64,000 nt of DNA, from the NCBI RefSeq assembly GCF_003259175.1, contig NZ_QGOK01000013.1:62001-126000 (forward strand). Direction: 5' to 3'. This DNA is from Marinomonas shanghaiensis (GTDB lineage Bacteria; Pseudomonadota; Gammaproteobacteria; Pseudomonadales; Marinomonadaceae). The first letter of the stretch is position 1. The number at the start of each line of letters is the position of its first letter. The position numbers were made by a program, and so were the translations under genes. Below the pieces are notes generated by a model. That model worked only from the letters and a program-made list of their open reading frames with translations, did not search any database and was not told the origin of the DNA. Below are positions 27,580 through 35,964 of the stretch, piece by piece.

Positions 27580-27856
27580 AATAAGTCCATCCGTTAATTT
27601 TGATTGTTTTTGTGAAATAAATATTGGCACAATAATTTTTATAAAAATAATTAAGTCTTCTAATGGCATTGTTAACGTTTGCTAATACATTGATATTTTA
27701 TAGGTTAAGTTGCTTATTTATTAAATTGTGTTTATTTGAGGTTATTGGTTGACTTCGCCTCAATTTTTATCTAATTCTCTACGGGACATTTTAATGTCGT
27801 CTTGTTAGCATTAATAATGGTTGTTATTTTTATTGATCAGAACGAGTAGAAAAAGC

Positions 27857-28288
27857 ATGAAACAAGACATTGTTCATATTGCTTTGGTGGTTCGAGACTA
27901 CGACGAAGCTATTGATTTTTATGTGAATAAACTCAAATTCGAGCTGCTTGAAGATACCTATCAGCCAGAGCAAGACAAACGTTGGGTAGTGGTTTCTCCA
28001 CCCGGTTCAAAGGGGGTGACCTTATTGTTGGCGAAAGCATCTAAACCTGAACAAATGGACTTTATCGGCAATCAAGCAGGTGGCCGTGTTTTCCTGTTTT
28101 TAAACACGGACGACTTTTGGCGAGACTACGAAAGCATGGTTGCCGAAGGCATTCACTTTATTCGACCACCTGCAGAACAAGAATACGGCACTGTTGCCGT
28201 GTTTGAAGACTTATACGGCAACTTGTGGGATTTGTTGCAACTCAAAGACAATCATCCCATCTCCAGTCGATTGAAAGAGCGGATCTAA
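27857..28288 (+). CDS. VOC-family (glyoxalase/bleomycin-resistance fold) protein
   Basis: A 143-residue single-domain vicinal-oxygen-chelate protein (DIVHIALVVRDYDEAIDFYVNKLKFELLEDT ... FEDLYGNLWDLLQ). Metal ligand candidates are H6, E-containing strand residues and the glutamate of VFEDLYGN. The ATG at 27857 is the natural start. VOC proteins include lyases, dioxygenases and resistance proteins; the reaction cannot be told. It is followed 77 bases later by the asparaginase gene. A degenerate copy of its 5' end lies 2.4 kb upstream. Confidence 0.85.
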   Translation: MKQDIVHIALVVRDYDEAIDFYVNKLKFELLEDTYQPEQDKRWVVVSPPGSKGVTLLLAKASKPEQMDFIGNQAGGRVFLFLNTDDFWRDYESMVAEGIHFIRPPAEQEYGTVAVFEDLYGNLWDLLQLKDNHPISSRLKERI

Positions 28289-28365
28289 TTCGTTTTTTTA
28301 TCCCTAGGTCCAATTTACTCTGTTTACAATGGTTTATGTCCATTTTCGATGAAAGGAATAATTTA

Positions 28366-29373
28366 ATGCAGCATGCTCCTCTTTCTGTCCAAGTGACACG
28401 TGGTGGTATCGTAGAAAGTGAACACAGTATTAAGGCGGTGATTGTCTCAAGTACTGGCGAGGTAATGGCGTCTTGGGGCGATGTAGAGGCATTGGTGTAT
28501 CCTCGTAGTGCGATTAAGGCTATGCAGGTGTTGGCTTTTATCGAGATGGGGGGAGCGGAGCAATTTGCGTTTACGGATGAAGAAATTGCCATTTGTTGTG
28601 CGTCTCACAATGGTGAGCCGGAGCATGTGAATACCGTACAAAGCATGTTGGATAAGCTTGTATTGTCTGAGTCTGATTTTGAATGTGGCTGTCATTGGCC
28701 AATGCGTGTAGAAGCCGGTTATGCCTTAGCGGGTGAGGGAAGAAAACCGAACCAATTGCATAATAATTGCTCCGGCAAGCACGCCGGTATGTTAGGTTTG
28801 GCAAAATTACTTGGTGTTCCATCGCAGGGGTACATAGACATTGATCACCCCGTACAACAAAAAATTTCGAATACCATGGCAGAAATGTGCGAGTACGATT
28901 ACAGTTCTGCTCCTTGGTCGCCAGATGGTTGCTCTGCGCCAACATGGGCTATGCCACTGACCAATCTTGCATTGGCCTTTGCGAAGTTTGCGAGCCCTGA
29001 AAACTTATCAGAAGTGCGCCAAAAGGCCTGTAAAACCTTATATGACGCTGTGGTGAAACATCCTTTTATGGTGGCGGGAACCGATCGTTATTGCACCGAT
29101 ATGATGAGAATCTTACAGAAGCGCGTCTTTTTAAAAGTAGGAGCGGAAGGGGTTTATATCGCGGCGATTCCTGAGCTAAAACTCGCCATAGCGCTGAAAT
29201 GTGAAGATGGCGCGGTTCGAGCGGCTGAGTCGGTTATGACCGCGTTATTGGATCATATTGGCATTACGTCTTTTGTTGCGGAGGACGTGATGCAGAAGTA
29301 TCGATCGGTGATTTTAAAAAACTGGGAACAACGCATAACGGGGACGATTGTTTGCGCCATTGAAAGAGCGTGA
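28366..29373 (+). CDS. Rhizobium-type L-asparaginase (asparaginase II)
   Basis: A 335-residue asparaginase of the Rhizobium etli AnsA/ReAV type, unrelated to E. coli AnsB. The catalytic and zinc-site residues fall at the same numbers as in ReAV: S48 and K51 (YPRSAIKAM), C135 and K138 (NNCSGKHAG) and C189 (DGCSAP). It hydrolyses L-asparagine to aspartate and ammonia in the cytoplasm. The start at 28366 follows AAAGGAA; a longer frame would overlap the VOC gene. A strong bidirectional terminator follows. Confidence 0.92.
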   Translation: MQHAPLSVQVTRGGIVESEHSIKAVIVSSTGEVMASWGDVEALVYPRSAIKAMQVLAFIEMGGAEQFAFTDEEIAICCASHNGEPEHVNTVQSMLDKLVLSESDFECGCHWPMRVEAGYALAGEGRKPNQLHNNCSGKHAGMLGLAKLLGVPSQGYIDIDHPVQQKISNTMAEMCEYDYSSAPWSPDGCSAPTWAMPLTNLALAFAKFASPENLSEVRQKACKTLYDAVVKHPFMVAGTDRYCTDMMRILQKRVFLKVGAEGVYIAAIPELKLAIALKCEDGAVRAAESVMTALLDHIGITSFVAEDVMQKYRSVILKNWEQRITGTIVCAIERA

Positions 29374-29385
29374 CTCGTATTATGG

Positions 29386-29422
29386 ATAGAGCGCTTTAGG
29401 CTTATTTGCTAAAGCGCTCTAT
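29386..29422. terminator. Bidirectional hairpin between convergent genes
   Basis: A perfect 14-bp inverted repeat, ATAGAGCGCTTTAG (29386-29399) and CTAAAGCGCTCTAT (29409-29422), lies between the asparaginase and the convergent MscS gene. T-runs are poor on both sides, so termination efficiency is uncertain. Confidence 0.65.
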
Positions 29423-29428
29423 GTCGTG

Positions 29429-30277
29429 TTATCGGTTTTTATTCAGAGAAATTGGATCCGTTCCTACGAGATGTAAGGTTCTTTGTGGGAATGGAATCGT
29501 CAATCCAGCGGCTTCGATGGATTCTTTAATACGTTTGTTTAAATCCCAATAGGTAGGCCAATAATCGTCGTTATTTGCCCACGCTCTAAACTGAATGTTC
29601 ACGGCACTGTCCATCATGGAAGCGACCATGATTTGTGGTGCAGGGGTGCTGAGTAGTCTAGGTTCGTTCTCTGCAATCTTCTGTAATACCGCAAATCCTT
29701 CATCAATAGAGTCTGAGTATGAAATACCGACGATAATGTCCATGCGTCGTTTTCCATTGCGGGTAAAGTTTTTAATGTTGTTCCCCCACAGCACGCTGTT
29801 TGGCGAAGCTATGTACAAACCGTCAACGGTTTCTAAAACGCAGGTAAAGAGATTTATTTCTCGAACCGTACCTTGCGTTCCACCAAACTCGATAAAGTCT
29901 CCGGTATTAAATGGGCGTAATATTAATAGCATTATGCCTGCCGCTATATTACTTAACGTATCTTTTAATGCTAAGCCAATCGCTAGACCAGCAGCACCAA
30001 CGAGGGCAATAAGGCTGGCGGTATTCACCCCAAATATGTCTAAAATAAACACGCCGCCGATAAGATAAACGGCGTAACTGGCCACCGTTGAAAAAATAGG
30101 AATCAAAGTGGCATCGAGTTTTTTCAATTTTGAATTGGTGTTTTGTATCGCTTTGCGTACTGCTTTTGCCATGATGGAACTGGCGATTAAGATGACGGTG
30201 GCCAGTATTACGTTGTAACCAAGCGCAATAATGGTTTCTGAGTTATTTTGCCAAAACTGAATGAGTGATTCTTTCAT
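29429..30277 (-). CDS. mscS: Small-conductance mechanosensitive channel (MscS family)
   Basis: A 282-residue MscS-type channel releasing solutes on hypo-osmotic shock. Three membrane segments precede the pore helix TM3 (ALVGAAGLAIGLALKDTLSNIAAGIMLLI). The beta-domain LRPFNTGDFIEFGGTQGTV and the C-terminal alpha/beta domain follow. The length matches E. coli MscS. I use the ATG at 30277 over a GTG at 30310. It follows the CaCA antiporter gene by about 80 bases in the same direction. Confidence 0.92.
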   Translation of the reverse strand: MKESLIQFWQNNSETIIALGYNVILATVILIASSIMAKAVRKAIQNTNSKLKKLDATLIPIFSTVASYAVYLIGGVFILDIFGVNTASLIALVGAAGLAIGLALKDTLSNIAAGIMLLILRPFNTGDFIEFGGTQGTVREINLFTCVLETVDGLYIASPNSVLWGNNIKNFTRNGKRRMDIIVGISYSDSIDEGFAVLQKIAENEPRLLSTPAPQIMVASMMDSAVNIQFRAWANNDDYWPTYWDLNKRIKESIEAAGLTIPFPQRTLHLVGTDPISLNKNR

Positions 30278-30358
30278 AAAAGTCTCTTGTGATTCAAACG
30301 CATTAAACACAGCGTTGTGTTTAATGCGGGTTATTCAAAGCCATTGCCATCGCTTTTA

Positions 30359-31330
30359 TTAAGCGATGACGGACGATACGAGCCAGAGGTTGTAGGCGCA
30401 AAAAGCGAGCAAGAGTCCGGCACCTTCCAAGCGATTAATACGGCCTGTTTTACGAAAGCCATAAGCCATAACTAATAAGACGACAGTCATCCCCATCATG
30501 ACCAACCAGTCCCGTGACAGAACTTCTCCAGTCAGGTTCGTCATGGGGGATATGATGCCTGCAATACCAATGACCGCCAGTATATTAAACATGTTCGATC
30601 CAACGACGTTACCAATGGCAATATCATGTTCGCCTTTTCTGACGGCAATGATAGAGGCGGCCAATTCTGGTAATGATGTTCCCAGTGCGATAATGGTTAA
30701 ACCAATAATCAAGTCACTGACACCAAGTGCTTGGGCAATACTTACCGCGCCCCAAACGAGAATACGAGAGCTTATGATCAACACTACAAGGCCAAATATT
30801 AACCAAAAAATGGCTTTTTTGATTGGCATAGCATGATCAACCAGCTCTTGTTCCATCTCGCCTTCTAGTGCATCGCCTTTGCCTTTCATGGCGGAATAAA
30901 TGCTCCAGCCAATGAGGGCGAAGAACCCCACTAACAACAGAACGGCTTCAAAGCGTGTTAATGCGCCGTCCCAAAGAAAATAGCCCAACAGTAAACCGAT
31001 TAATAACAGCAGAGGGATTTCTTTTCGGACTATGTTGGATTGCACAATAATAGGCGCAATAATGGCCGTCAATCCAAGAATTAACCCTGTGTTGACAATA
31101 TTGGAACCTATGGCATTGCCTAACGCTAAGTCAGGATTGTTGTCCAAGGCTGCCATGGCGGAAACCACCATTTCAGGGGCAGACGTACCAAAGCCAACTA
31201 CGACCATGCCAATGAGTAATGGCGGCATCCCAGCGTATTTTGCTGTGGCAGCAGCGCCTTCGACAAAGCGATCGGCACTCCAAACCAATAAAATAAAACC
31301 ACCTATAATGGCGAGAATTGCGAGGGTCAT
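30359..31330 (-). CDS. Calcium/sodium antiporter-type cation exchanger (YrbG-like CaCA)
   Basis: A 323-residue inner-membrane exchanger with two inverted alpha-repeats: GFGTSAPEMVVS with GNAIGSNIVN near the N-terminus, and ALGTSLPELAAS with GNVVGSNMFN in the second half. About ten membrane segments are present. Its ATG overlaps the stop of a 36-codon gene (ATGA), and the pair lies behind a yybP-ykoY riboswitch, which in bacteria senses Mn2+ and controls Mn/Ca exporters. The cargo is therefore more likely Mn2+ than Ca2+, by inference. Confidence 0.92.
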   Translation of the reverse strand: MTLAILAIIGGFILLVWSADRFVEGAAATAKYAGMPPLLIGMVVVGFGTSAPEMVVSAMAALDNNPDLALGNAIGSNIVNTGLILGLTAIIAPIIVQSNIVRKEIPLLLLIGLLLGYFLWDGALTRFEAVLLLVGFFALIGWSIYSAMKGKGDALEGEMEQELVDHAMPIKKAIFWLIFGLVVLIISSRILVWGAVSIAQALGVSDLIIGLTIIALGTSLPELAASIIAVRKGEHDIAIGNVVGSNMFNILAVIGIAGIISPMTNLTGEVLSRDWLVMMGMTVVLLVMAYGFRKTGRINRLEGAGLLLAFCAYNLWLVSSVIA

Positions 31331-31437
31331 AGAGTCACCTTACCTAAAAAGAAACCAAGAAAAGAGAGAGCAGAAAATACGATGAGCTGAGAAGACATTG
31401 AGACCAATGCTAGGGATCGTTCAAGCGGTTTATACAT
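31327..31437 (-). CDS. 36-residue membrane micropeptide, riboswitch-controlled
   Basis: ATG at 31437 with Shine-Dalgarno GAGG eight bases ahead encodes MYKPLERSLALVSMSSQLIV and a further FSALSFLGFFLGKVTL: a basic N-terminus and one hydrophobic segment (about 15-32). The stop overlaps the antiporter start as ATGA, so antiporter translation depends on reading this peptide. The antiporter itself has no good Shine-Dalgarno of its own. It may be a leader peptide for coupling or a small partner subunit of the exchanger. I do not recognise it from any family. Confidence 0.7.
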   Translation of the reverse strand: MYKPLERSLALVSMSSQLIVFSALSFLGFFLGKVTL

Positions 31438-31446
31438 ATGGGTATC

Positions 31447-31605
31447 CTCGGGGTGGCATAGACAAAGGCAACCACTACTCCCCACCCCGAGAGCAACGTT
31501 TGCCTTAAGTCTTGTCAATCCAGATAGGACATAACCGCCACGAACTGCTGTTCGGAGACTGTTGACGGTTATCTCAGAAAGTTCTGAGAGACTACTCCCC
31601 TAAGG
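31447..31605 (-). ncRNA. yybP-ykoY manganese riboswitch
   Basis: Reading the minus strand, the 5' part CCTTAGGGGAGTAG (from 31605), GTCAACAGTCTC, and the 3' part GACAAGACTTAAGG (to 31503) carry the conserved loops of the yybP-ykoY class. CCTTA/TAAGG closes helix P1. The downstream platform (31502-31447) forms a perfect 10-bp hairpin, CTCGGGGTGG (31491-31482) with CCACCCCGAG (31456-31447), which buries the GAGG Shine-Dalgarno of the micropeptide. AAGGCAA, part of the P1 3' strand, can alternatively pair with TTGCCTT at 31471-31465. This predicts translational activation when the ion stabilises P1 or otherwise reshapes the platform. Confidence 0.85.
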
Positions 31606-31729
31606 TTAGAAAATGATCATATAACGCATGGCCTTTCTTTACCACTGGTGCTTGATGTTTATTGATGAGGCAGTGGCAAAGAGTGACCCTGTCTGCGAAT
31701 ATTGGATACCCAACACAAGGCATTGCATT

Positions 31730-32953
31730 ATGATGGAATTAACGTCTCCTAAAGACTTGGCTCGTCTTCGTCGTTTAGCTTTGGCATCGCAAGGCTTGTT
31801 GCAGGCTCAGCCTTTTGGGCGCGGTTTATCAGGGGCGCGTCAGGCAGTGAATCATTTAGGCTATGTACAGATAGATACTATTTCTGTGGTGGAGCGGGCG
31901 CACCATCATGTGTTGCATTCTAGAGTACCTAAGTTTGAGCCAGCGATGCTGAATCAGATGTTGATGGATGGGGGGATTTTTGAATATTGGTCCCACGCGG
32001 CGGCGTTTCTACCAATGGATGATTTTCGTTTTTCCCTGCCTTATAAACAAGCGATTAAAAGCGGTCAAACTCATTGGAATAAACACCCTGATCGAAAGCT
32101 CATGGCCGAATTATTAGCGCGTATTCGTGCAGAAGGGCCGTTGCGTTCACGTGATGTCGAAACCAAAACCAGTAATCGTGCTGGCTGGTGGGATTGGAAA
32201 CCTGCGAAAAAAGCACTCGAACAGTTGTTTATGGAAGGCGATTTGATGGTGAAAGATCGCGTTGGCTTTCAGAAAAATTATGATCTAACCGAGCGGGTTT
32301 TGCCGAATCAGGTGAATACCCTTATGCCCAGTCTGGACGAATTTGTGACACACATGCTTGACCAACAGCTGCGTTGTCATGGTTTAGTGTCTTTGAAGGG
32401 CCTGACGTATCTAAGGCGTAATACAGAGCTGCGCAATGCCATGAAAGCTTTGGTCAATGAGCGCTTGGTACAAGGTTTGTTAGAGCAAGTCGTACTAAAC
32501 AATGGCGAGATATACTTTATTGAAACCGGTGCGTTAGAAGCTCGCTTGCCGAGTCTCAACAAGCGTTTATTGATTCTTTCGCCCTTTGATAACAGCGTTA
32601 TCCAGCGTGATCGACTCAAAAGCTTGTTTCAATACGATTACCAGATCGAATGCTACGTACCAGAGCCAAAACGCCAATATGGCTATTTTTCCCTGCCGTT
32701 ATTGTTTCGTGGTGAATTCATTGGGCGCATGGATTGCAAAGCCCACCGACAAGAACGCCGCCTAGAAATCAAATCTTTGCATTTAGAGTCGCAGCTGGGC
32801 GAAAAAACATTTGATGATGAGCAAGTTATTAACGCTTTCGTCGAAGCCATCAAAATATTCAGCGAATTTCAACAATGTGATTTTGTCACGCTCACATCAG
32901 TTGAACCTAAGTATCTTGCTCAAGCGCTTAATAAAGCATTAAACCTAATATAG
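31730..32953 (+). CDS. AlkX/YcaQ-family DNA glycosylase (winged-helix, DUF1006)
   Basis: A 407-residue protein of the YcaQ/AlkX/AlkZ group (E. coli YcaQ is about 410), which removes alkylated bases and unhooks interstrand crosslinks. The catalytic QxD motif is Q47-I-D49 in GYVQIDTISVVERAHHH. Tandem winged-helix domains and the C-terminal beta-barrel (LLILSPFDNSVIQRDRL, GYFSLPLLFRGEFIGRMDCKAHR) are clear. I take the ATG at 31730 after CAAGG. It stands alone on the plus strand, divergent from the riboswitch operon. Confidence 0.9.
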   Translation: MMELTSPKDLARLRRLALASQGLLQAQPFGRGLSGARQAVNHLGYVQIDTISVVERAHHHVLHSRVPKFEPAMLNQMLMDGGIFEYWSHAAAFLPMDDFRFSLPYKQAIKSGQTHWNKHPDRKLMAELLARIRAEGPLRSRDVETKTSNRAGWWDWKPAKKALEQLFMEGDLMVKDRVGFQKNYDLTERVLPNQVNTLMPSLDEFVTHMLDQQLRCHGLVSLKGLTYLRRNTELRNAMKALVNERLVQGLLEQVVLNNGEIYFIETGALEARLPSLNKRLLILSPFDNSVIQRDRLKSLFQYDYQIECYVPEPKRQYGYFSLPLLFRGEFIGRMDCKAHRQERRLEIKSLHLESQLGEKTFDDEQVINAFVEAIKIFSEFQQCDFVTLTSVEPKYLAQALNKALNLI

Positions 32954-32964
32954 TGAAGTTGTCA

Positions 32965-33429
32965 TTATCCATTTAAAGGAATTTCAGTTGAGGATTTCAC
33001 GGTTCGAAGTGACACAGAAGTTTGGAATTTTCGGATGTTGGCTTCTGTGTGCAGCACCCGATCAACAAAGCTTTCATAAGCTTGAATATCTGGCACAGTA
33101 ACGACCATCATAAAATCATAGTTGCCTGTTATTTGATAACAGTGTCTTACTTCTGGCGCTTTGCTAATGACGCGTTTAAAGGCGTCATACACATCTTTAC
33201 GATCTCGCTCCATTTCGACAGAAACCAGTAATGTCAGTTTATTGCCGCTCAATTCTGGGTTCACAAGAGAAACATCACCCACAATGATGTTGTCATCTCT
33301 CAGTCGTTTTACTCTTTTATGGCAAGCTGGTGGCGATAGGCCCACTTCTTCGGCCAGTTCCACGTTTGCGATGCGATTATTATTCTGCAAGATGGCGAGG
33401 ATTTTTCTGTCTATCTTGTCTAATTCCAT
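32965..33429 (-). CDS. Lrp/AsnC-family transcriptional regulator
   Basis: A 154-residue Lrp-type regulator: HTH ILAILQNNNRIANVELAEEVGLSPPACHKRVKRL and a RAM domain with HCYQITGNYDFMMVVTVPDI. It is divergent from a membrane protein across about 150 AT-rich bases. Lrp proteins next to membrane transporters commonly control amino-acid export or uptake, so the neighbour is the probable target. Confidence 0.9.
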   Translation of the reverse strand: MELDKIDRKILAILQNNNRIANVELAEEVGLSPPACHKRVKRLRDDNIIVGDVSLVNPELSGNKLTLLVSVEMERDRKDVYDAFKRVISKAPEVRHCYQITGNYDFMMVVTVPDIQAYESFVDRVLHTEANIRKFQTSVSLRTVKSSTEIPLNG

Positions 33430-33577
33430 AAATTTCTCAAAGATATGTTTTTGTGTTTGAAAATTTCTTAATGGTTTTTATATTAAAAATATTTGTCATT
33501 ATCAATCATTAAATTGATCGGCATATTTCCTGTTAACTCAATACACTTCCTCCATAGACTGTTTTGGAGAAAGAGAC

Positions 33578-34555
33578 GTGAATGAACGAATATCCTATTG
33601 GGTTGGGCTTTTGTTGAATGGACTTTGGAAGGAGATCTTAGGCATCACATGGACTCTTTATAAAATCATGATTCCGATGATCATCGTGATCAAGGTTTTT
33701 GAAGAGTTTGGTGGCATTGAGTTATTAAGCCAATGGTTGAGCCCAGTTATGTCGCTGGTCGGTTTGCCTAGTGAAATGGGATTGGTATGGGCAACTACGC
33801 TTGTGACCAATATGTACGCTGGACTTGTGGTATTTATAAGTACAGATGTCGATTTAACGGTCGCACAAGTCTCAATTCTTGGTACTTTGATGTTACTCGC
33901 TCATTCGCTCCCTATTGAAGTCGCTGTTGCTAAGAAAGCTGGCGTTGGTGTAGTGGCGACGCTTGTTATTCGCCTTGGTGGCAGTTTGTTGATGGGGTGG
34001 ATTTTGCATCAAATATACCAAGGCGGAGATCTGTTAAATACGCCTGCTAAAGTGATTTGGCGACATGCGCCAGTGAGTGATCCCAGCTATGTCGCTTGGG
34101 CAATCGATCAGCTTAAAAGTCTTGCGATGATCTTTGTGATCATTGCTACGCTAATGACGTTTTTACGCTTGTTGAAATTACTCGGAATTGAAAAGTTGAT
34201 GGCAATATTGCTTAAGCCTATTTTGTCTGTGCTTGGTATCAGTCGAGAAGCCACAAATTTAACCATTGTTGGCATCACGCTAGGTGTTTCTTTTGGTGGC
34301 GGCTTGCTTATTAACGAAGCAAAGCGAGGGATCATTTCGCCACGGGATATTTTTGTCGCCATGATGTTGCTCAACCTACTTCATAGCTTAATTGAAGACA
34401 CCCTGCTGATTCTGTTAATTGGCGCGGACTTTATGACCATTTTCTGGGGGCGGATGGTCTTTGCCGTGACAGTGATTGGGATGTTGGCTTTTGTACTTAA
34501 ACGACTGGATGAAAGTACGTGTCGTAAATACTTGTACAAAAAAATCAGCGGTTAA
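33578..34555 (+). CDS. Nucleoside-recognition (Gate) domain membrane protein
   Basis: A 325-residue protein with eight or so membrane segments and two Gate/nucleoside-recognition repeats (WTLYKIMIPMIIVIKVFEEFGGIELLSQWLSPVMSLVGLP and the second around LRLLKLLGIEKLMAILLKPILSVLGI). The start is GTG at 33578 after TTGGAGA; the nearby ATG is out of frame. Function is unproven in this family. Its divergent Lrp neighbour points to an amino-acid or nucleoside-related transporter. Confidence 0.8.
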   Translation: MNERISYWVGLLLNGLWKEILGITWTLYKIMIPMIIVIKVFEEFGGIELLSQWLSPVMSLVGLPSEMGLVWATTLVTNMYAGLVVFISTDVDLTVAQVSILGTLMLLAHSLPIEVAVAKKAGVGVVATLVIRLGGSLLMGWILHQIYQGGDLLNTPAKVIWRHAPVSDPSYVAWAIDQLKSLAMIFVIIATLMTFLRLLKLLGIEKLMAILLKPILSVLGISREATNLTIVGITLGVSFGGGLLINEAKRGIISPRDIFVAMMLLNLLHSLIEDTLLILLIGADFMTIFWGRMVFAVTVIGMLAFVLKRLDESTCRKYLYKKISG

Positions 34556-34575
34556 TACTACTAATATTAAAGTAG

Positions 34576-34612
34576 AACCGCATGGGAGCCATTCAACTCT
34601 CATGCGGATTTT
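34576..34612 (+). terminator. Terminator-like hairpin
   Basis: CCGCATGGGAG (34578-34588) pairs with CTCTCATGCGG (34597-34607) with one mismatch and is followed by ATTTT. It lies between the Gate-domain gene and the convergent TRAP operon and can serve both. Confidence 0.75.
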
Positions 34613-34663
34613 AAATCAATGAATTGTTTTAAACCCTAAAGTTATTCATTCAAAACTATCCAT

Positions 34664-35962
34664 TCAAAGCCCAAATAATGATGGCAAATACAAGGTGATG
34701 ACTGGCACGTAGGAGATAACGGCAAGTAAGCTGAATAGCACGAAGTAGAAGGGGGCGAGGGCGACGATGACTTTTTCCACTTTCACTTTGGCCACGGTAG
34801 CACCGACGAATAAGCCGGTCCCGACAGGTGGTGTAATCGTGCCGATGGCGAGGTTGAAGATCATAACGACGCCAAAGTGCACAGGGTCGTAGCCTACTTT
34901 CATGGCAATCGGTAATAAGATCGGCGTGAAGATCAAGATCGCCGGTCCAATGTCCATAAAGCAGCCAATCACCAGTAATAAAATATTGATGATCAGCATG
35001 ACCATGATAGGGTCATTGGATATACCCAGAATCAAGGCAGAAATGGCGGCTGGAATACCAGTAAAGGCCATGGCGAAAGACAAGGTGGCCGATGCTGCTA
35101 ACAGCAACATGATGGTGCCCGTAATGTGTGATGTCTCGATTAGAAACTTAGGCAGTGCTTTAAGTGGCGTGGTTTTGTGGATGAAAAACGCCAAGACCAT
35201 GGTGTAGATCACCGCGATACCAGAGGCTTCTACTGGTGTGACGACGCCCATGACAATCCCACCAATGATAAAGACGATAAGGAATAAGCTGGGAATGGCG
35301 TCTAAGGTGATCTTAATCGCTTCTCTAAACGGCACACTGTCCGACAAAGGGTATTGGCGTTTTTTGGCAATAATGACGGTGACTAATACCAAGCCCAAGG
35401 CCCAAATAATACCCGCGACCGCACCCCCTAAAAACAAGGCCGCAACGGAGGTGCCACCTGATACCAAGGAATAAATGATAAAGGCTGTCGTCGGAGGCAC
35501 CAGCATGCCCGTTGGGGCGGAAGCGATATTCACCGCGGCTGCAAATGATCGGTCATAGCCTTCTTTGGCTTGAATCGGCACCATGACGCTACCAATTGAG
35601 GTAGATGCGGCAATGGCCGATCCAGAAATACAGCCAAATAAAACGTTACCAGCGATGTTGGTTTGCGCTAAGGAACCAGGAATACGCCCTGCGAGCAGCT
35701 TGGCGAAATTGACCAAGCGTATGGCGATACCGCCAGAGTTCATAATCACCCCAGAGAGAATAAAAAATGGCACGGCTAACAGGGAAAAGCTGTCTAAGCT
35801 GGCCACCATTTTTTGCGCTGAGGTGAACAGCGCCATGTCGACTGGTACCATCATGGTGACGGCAGCCAACGACGATGCTACCAAGGCAATCGCCAAGGGC
35901 AATCCTAAAAGAGACAGGATCGAAAAAGTAATAATCAGCACTAAGCTTGCTTCACCTGCCAT
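34664..35962 (-). CDS. TRAP transporter large permease (DctM)
   Basis: A 432-residue, about 12-helix DctM subunit, the sodium-driven transport component of a TRAP importer. Family motifs include FFILSGVIMNSGGIA, GSAIASTSIGSVMVP-type sequence, PPTTAFIIYS, CFMDIGPAILIFTPILLPI and ITPPVGTGLFVGATVAKV. It starts three bases after the DctQ stop and is the last gene of the GH105-dctPQM operon. Substrate is inferred from the operon to be a small uronate-rhamnose disaccharide. Confidence 0.92.
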   Translation of the reverse strand: MAGEASLVLIITFSILSLLGLPLAIALVASSLAAVTMMVPVDMALFTSAQKMVASLDSFSLLAVPFFILSGVIMNSGGIAIRLVNFAKLLAGRIPGSLAQTNIAGNVLFGCISGSAIAASTSIGSVMVPIQAKEGYDRSFAAAVNIASAPTGMLVPPTTAFIIYSLVSGGTSVAALFLGGAVAGIIWALGLVLVTVIIAKKRQYPLSDSVPFREAIKITLDAIPSLFLIVFIIGGIVMGVVTPVEASGIAVIYTMVLAFFIHKTTPLKALPKFLIETSHITGTIMLLLAASATLSFAMAFTGIPAAISALILGISNDPIMVMLIINILLLVIGCFMDIGPAILIFTPILLPIAMKVGYDPVHFGVVMIFNLAIGTITPPVGTGLFVGATVAKVKVEKVIVALAPFYFVLFSLLAVISYVPVITLYLPSLFGL

Positions 35963-35964
35963 GT

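Noticed and set aside
31438..31518. Upstream extension of the micropeptide frame (63 codons)
   Set aside because: The extension is the riboswitch platform read as codons; the ATG at 31437 has the only good Shine-Dalgarno.
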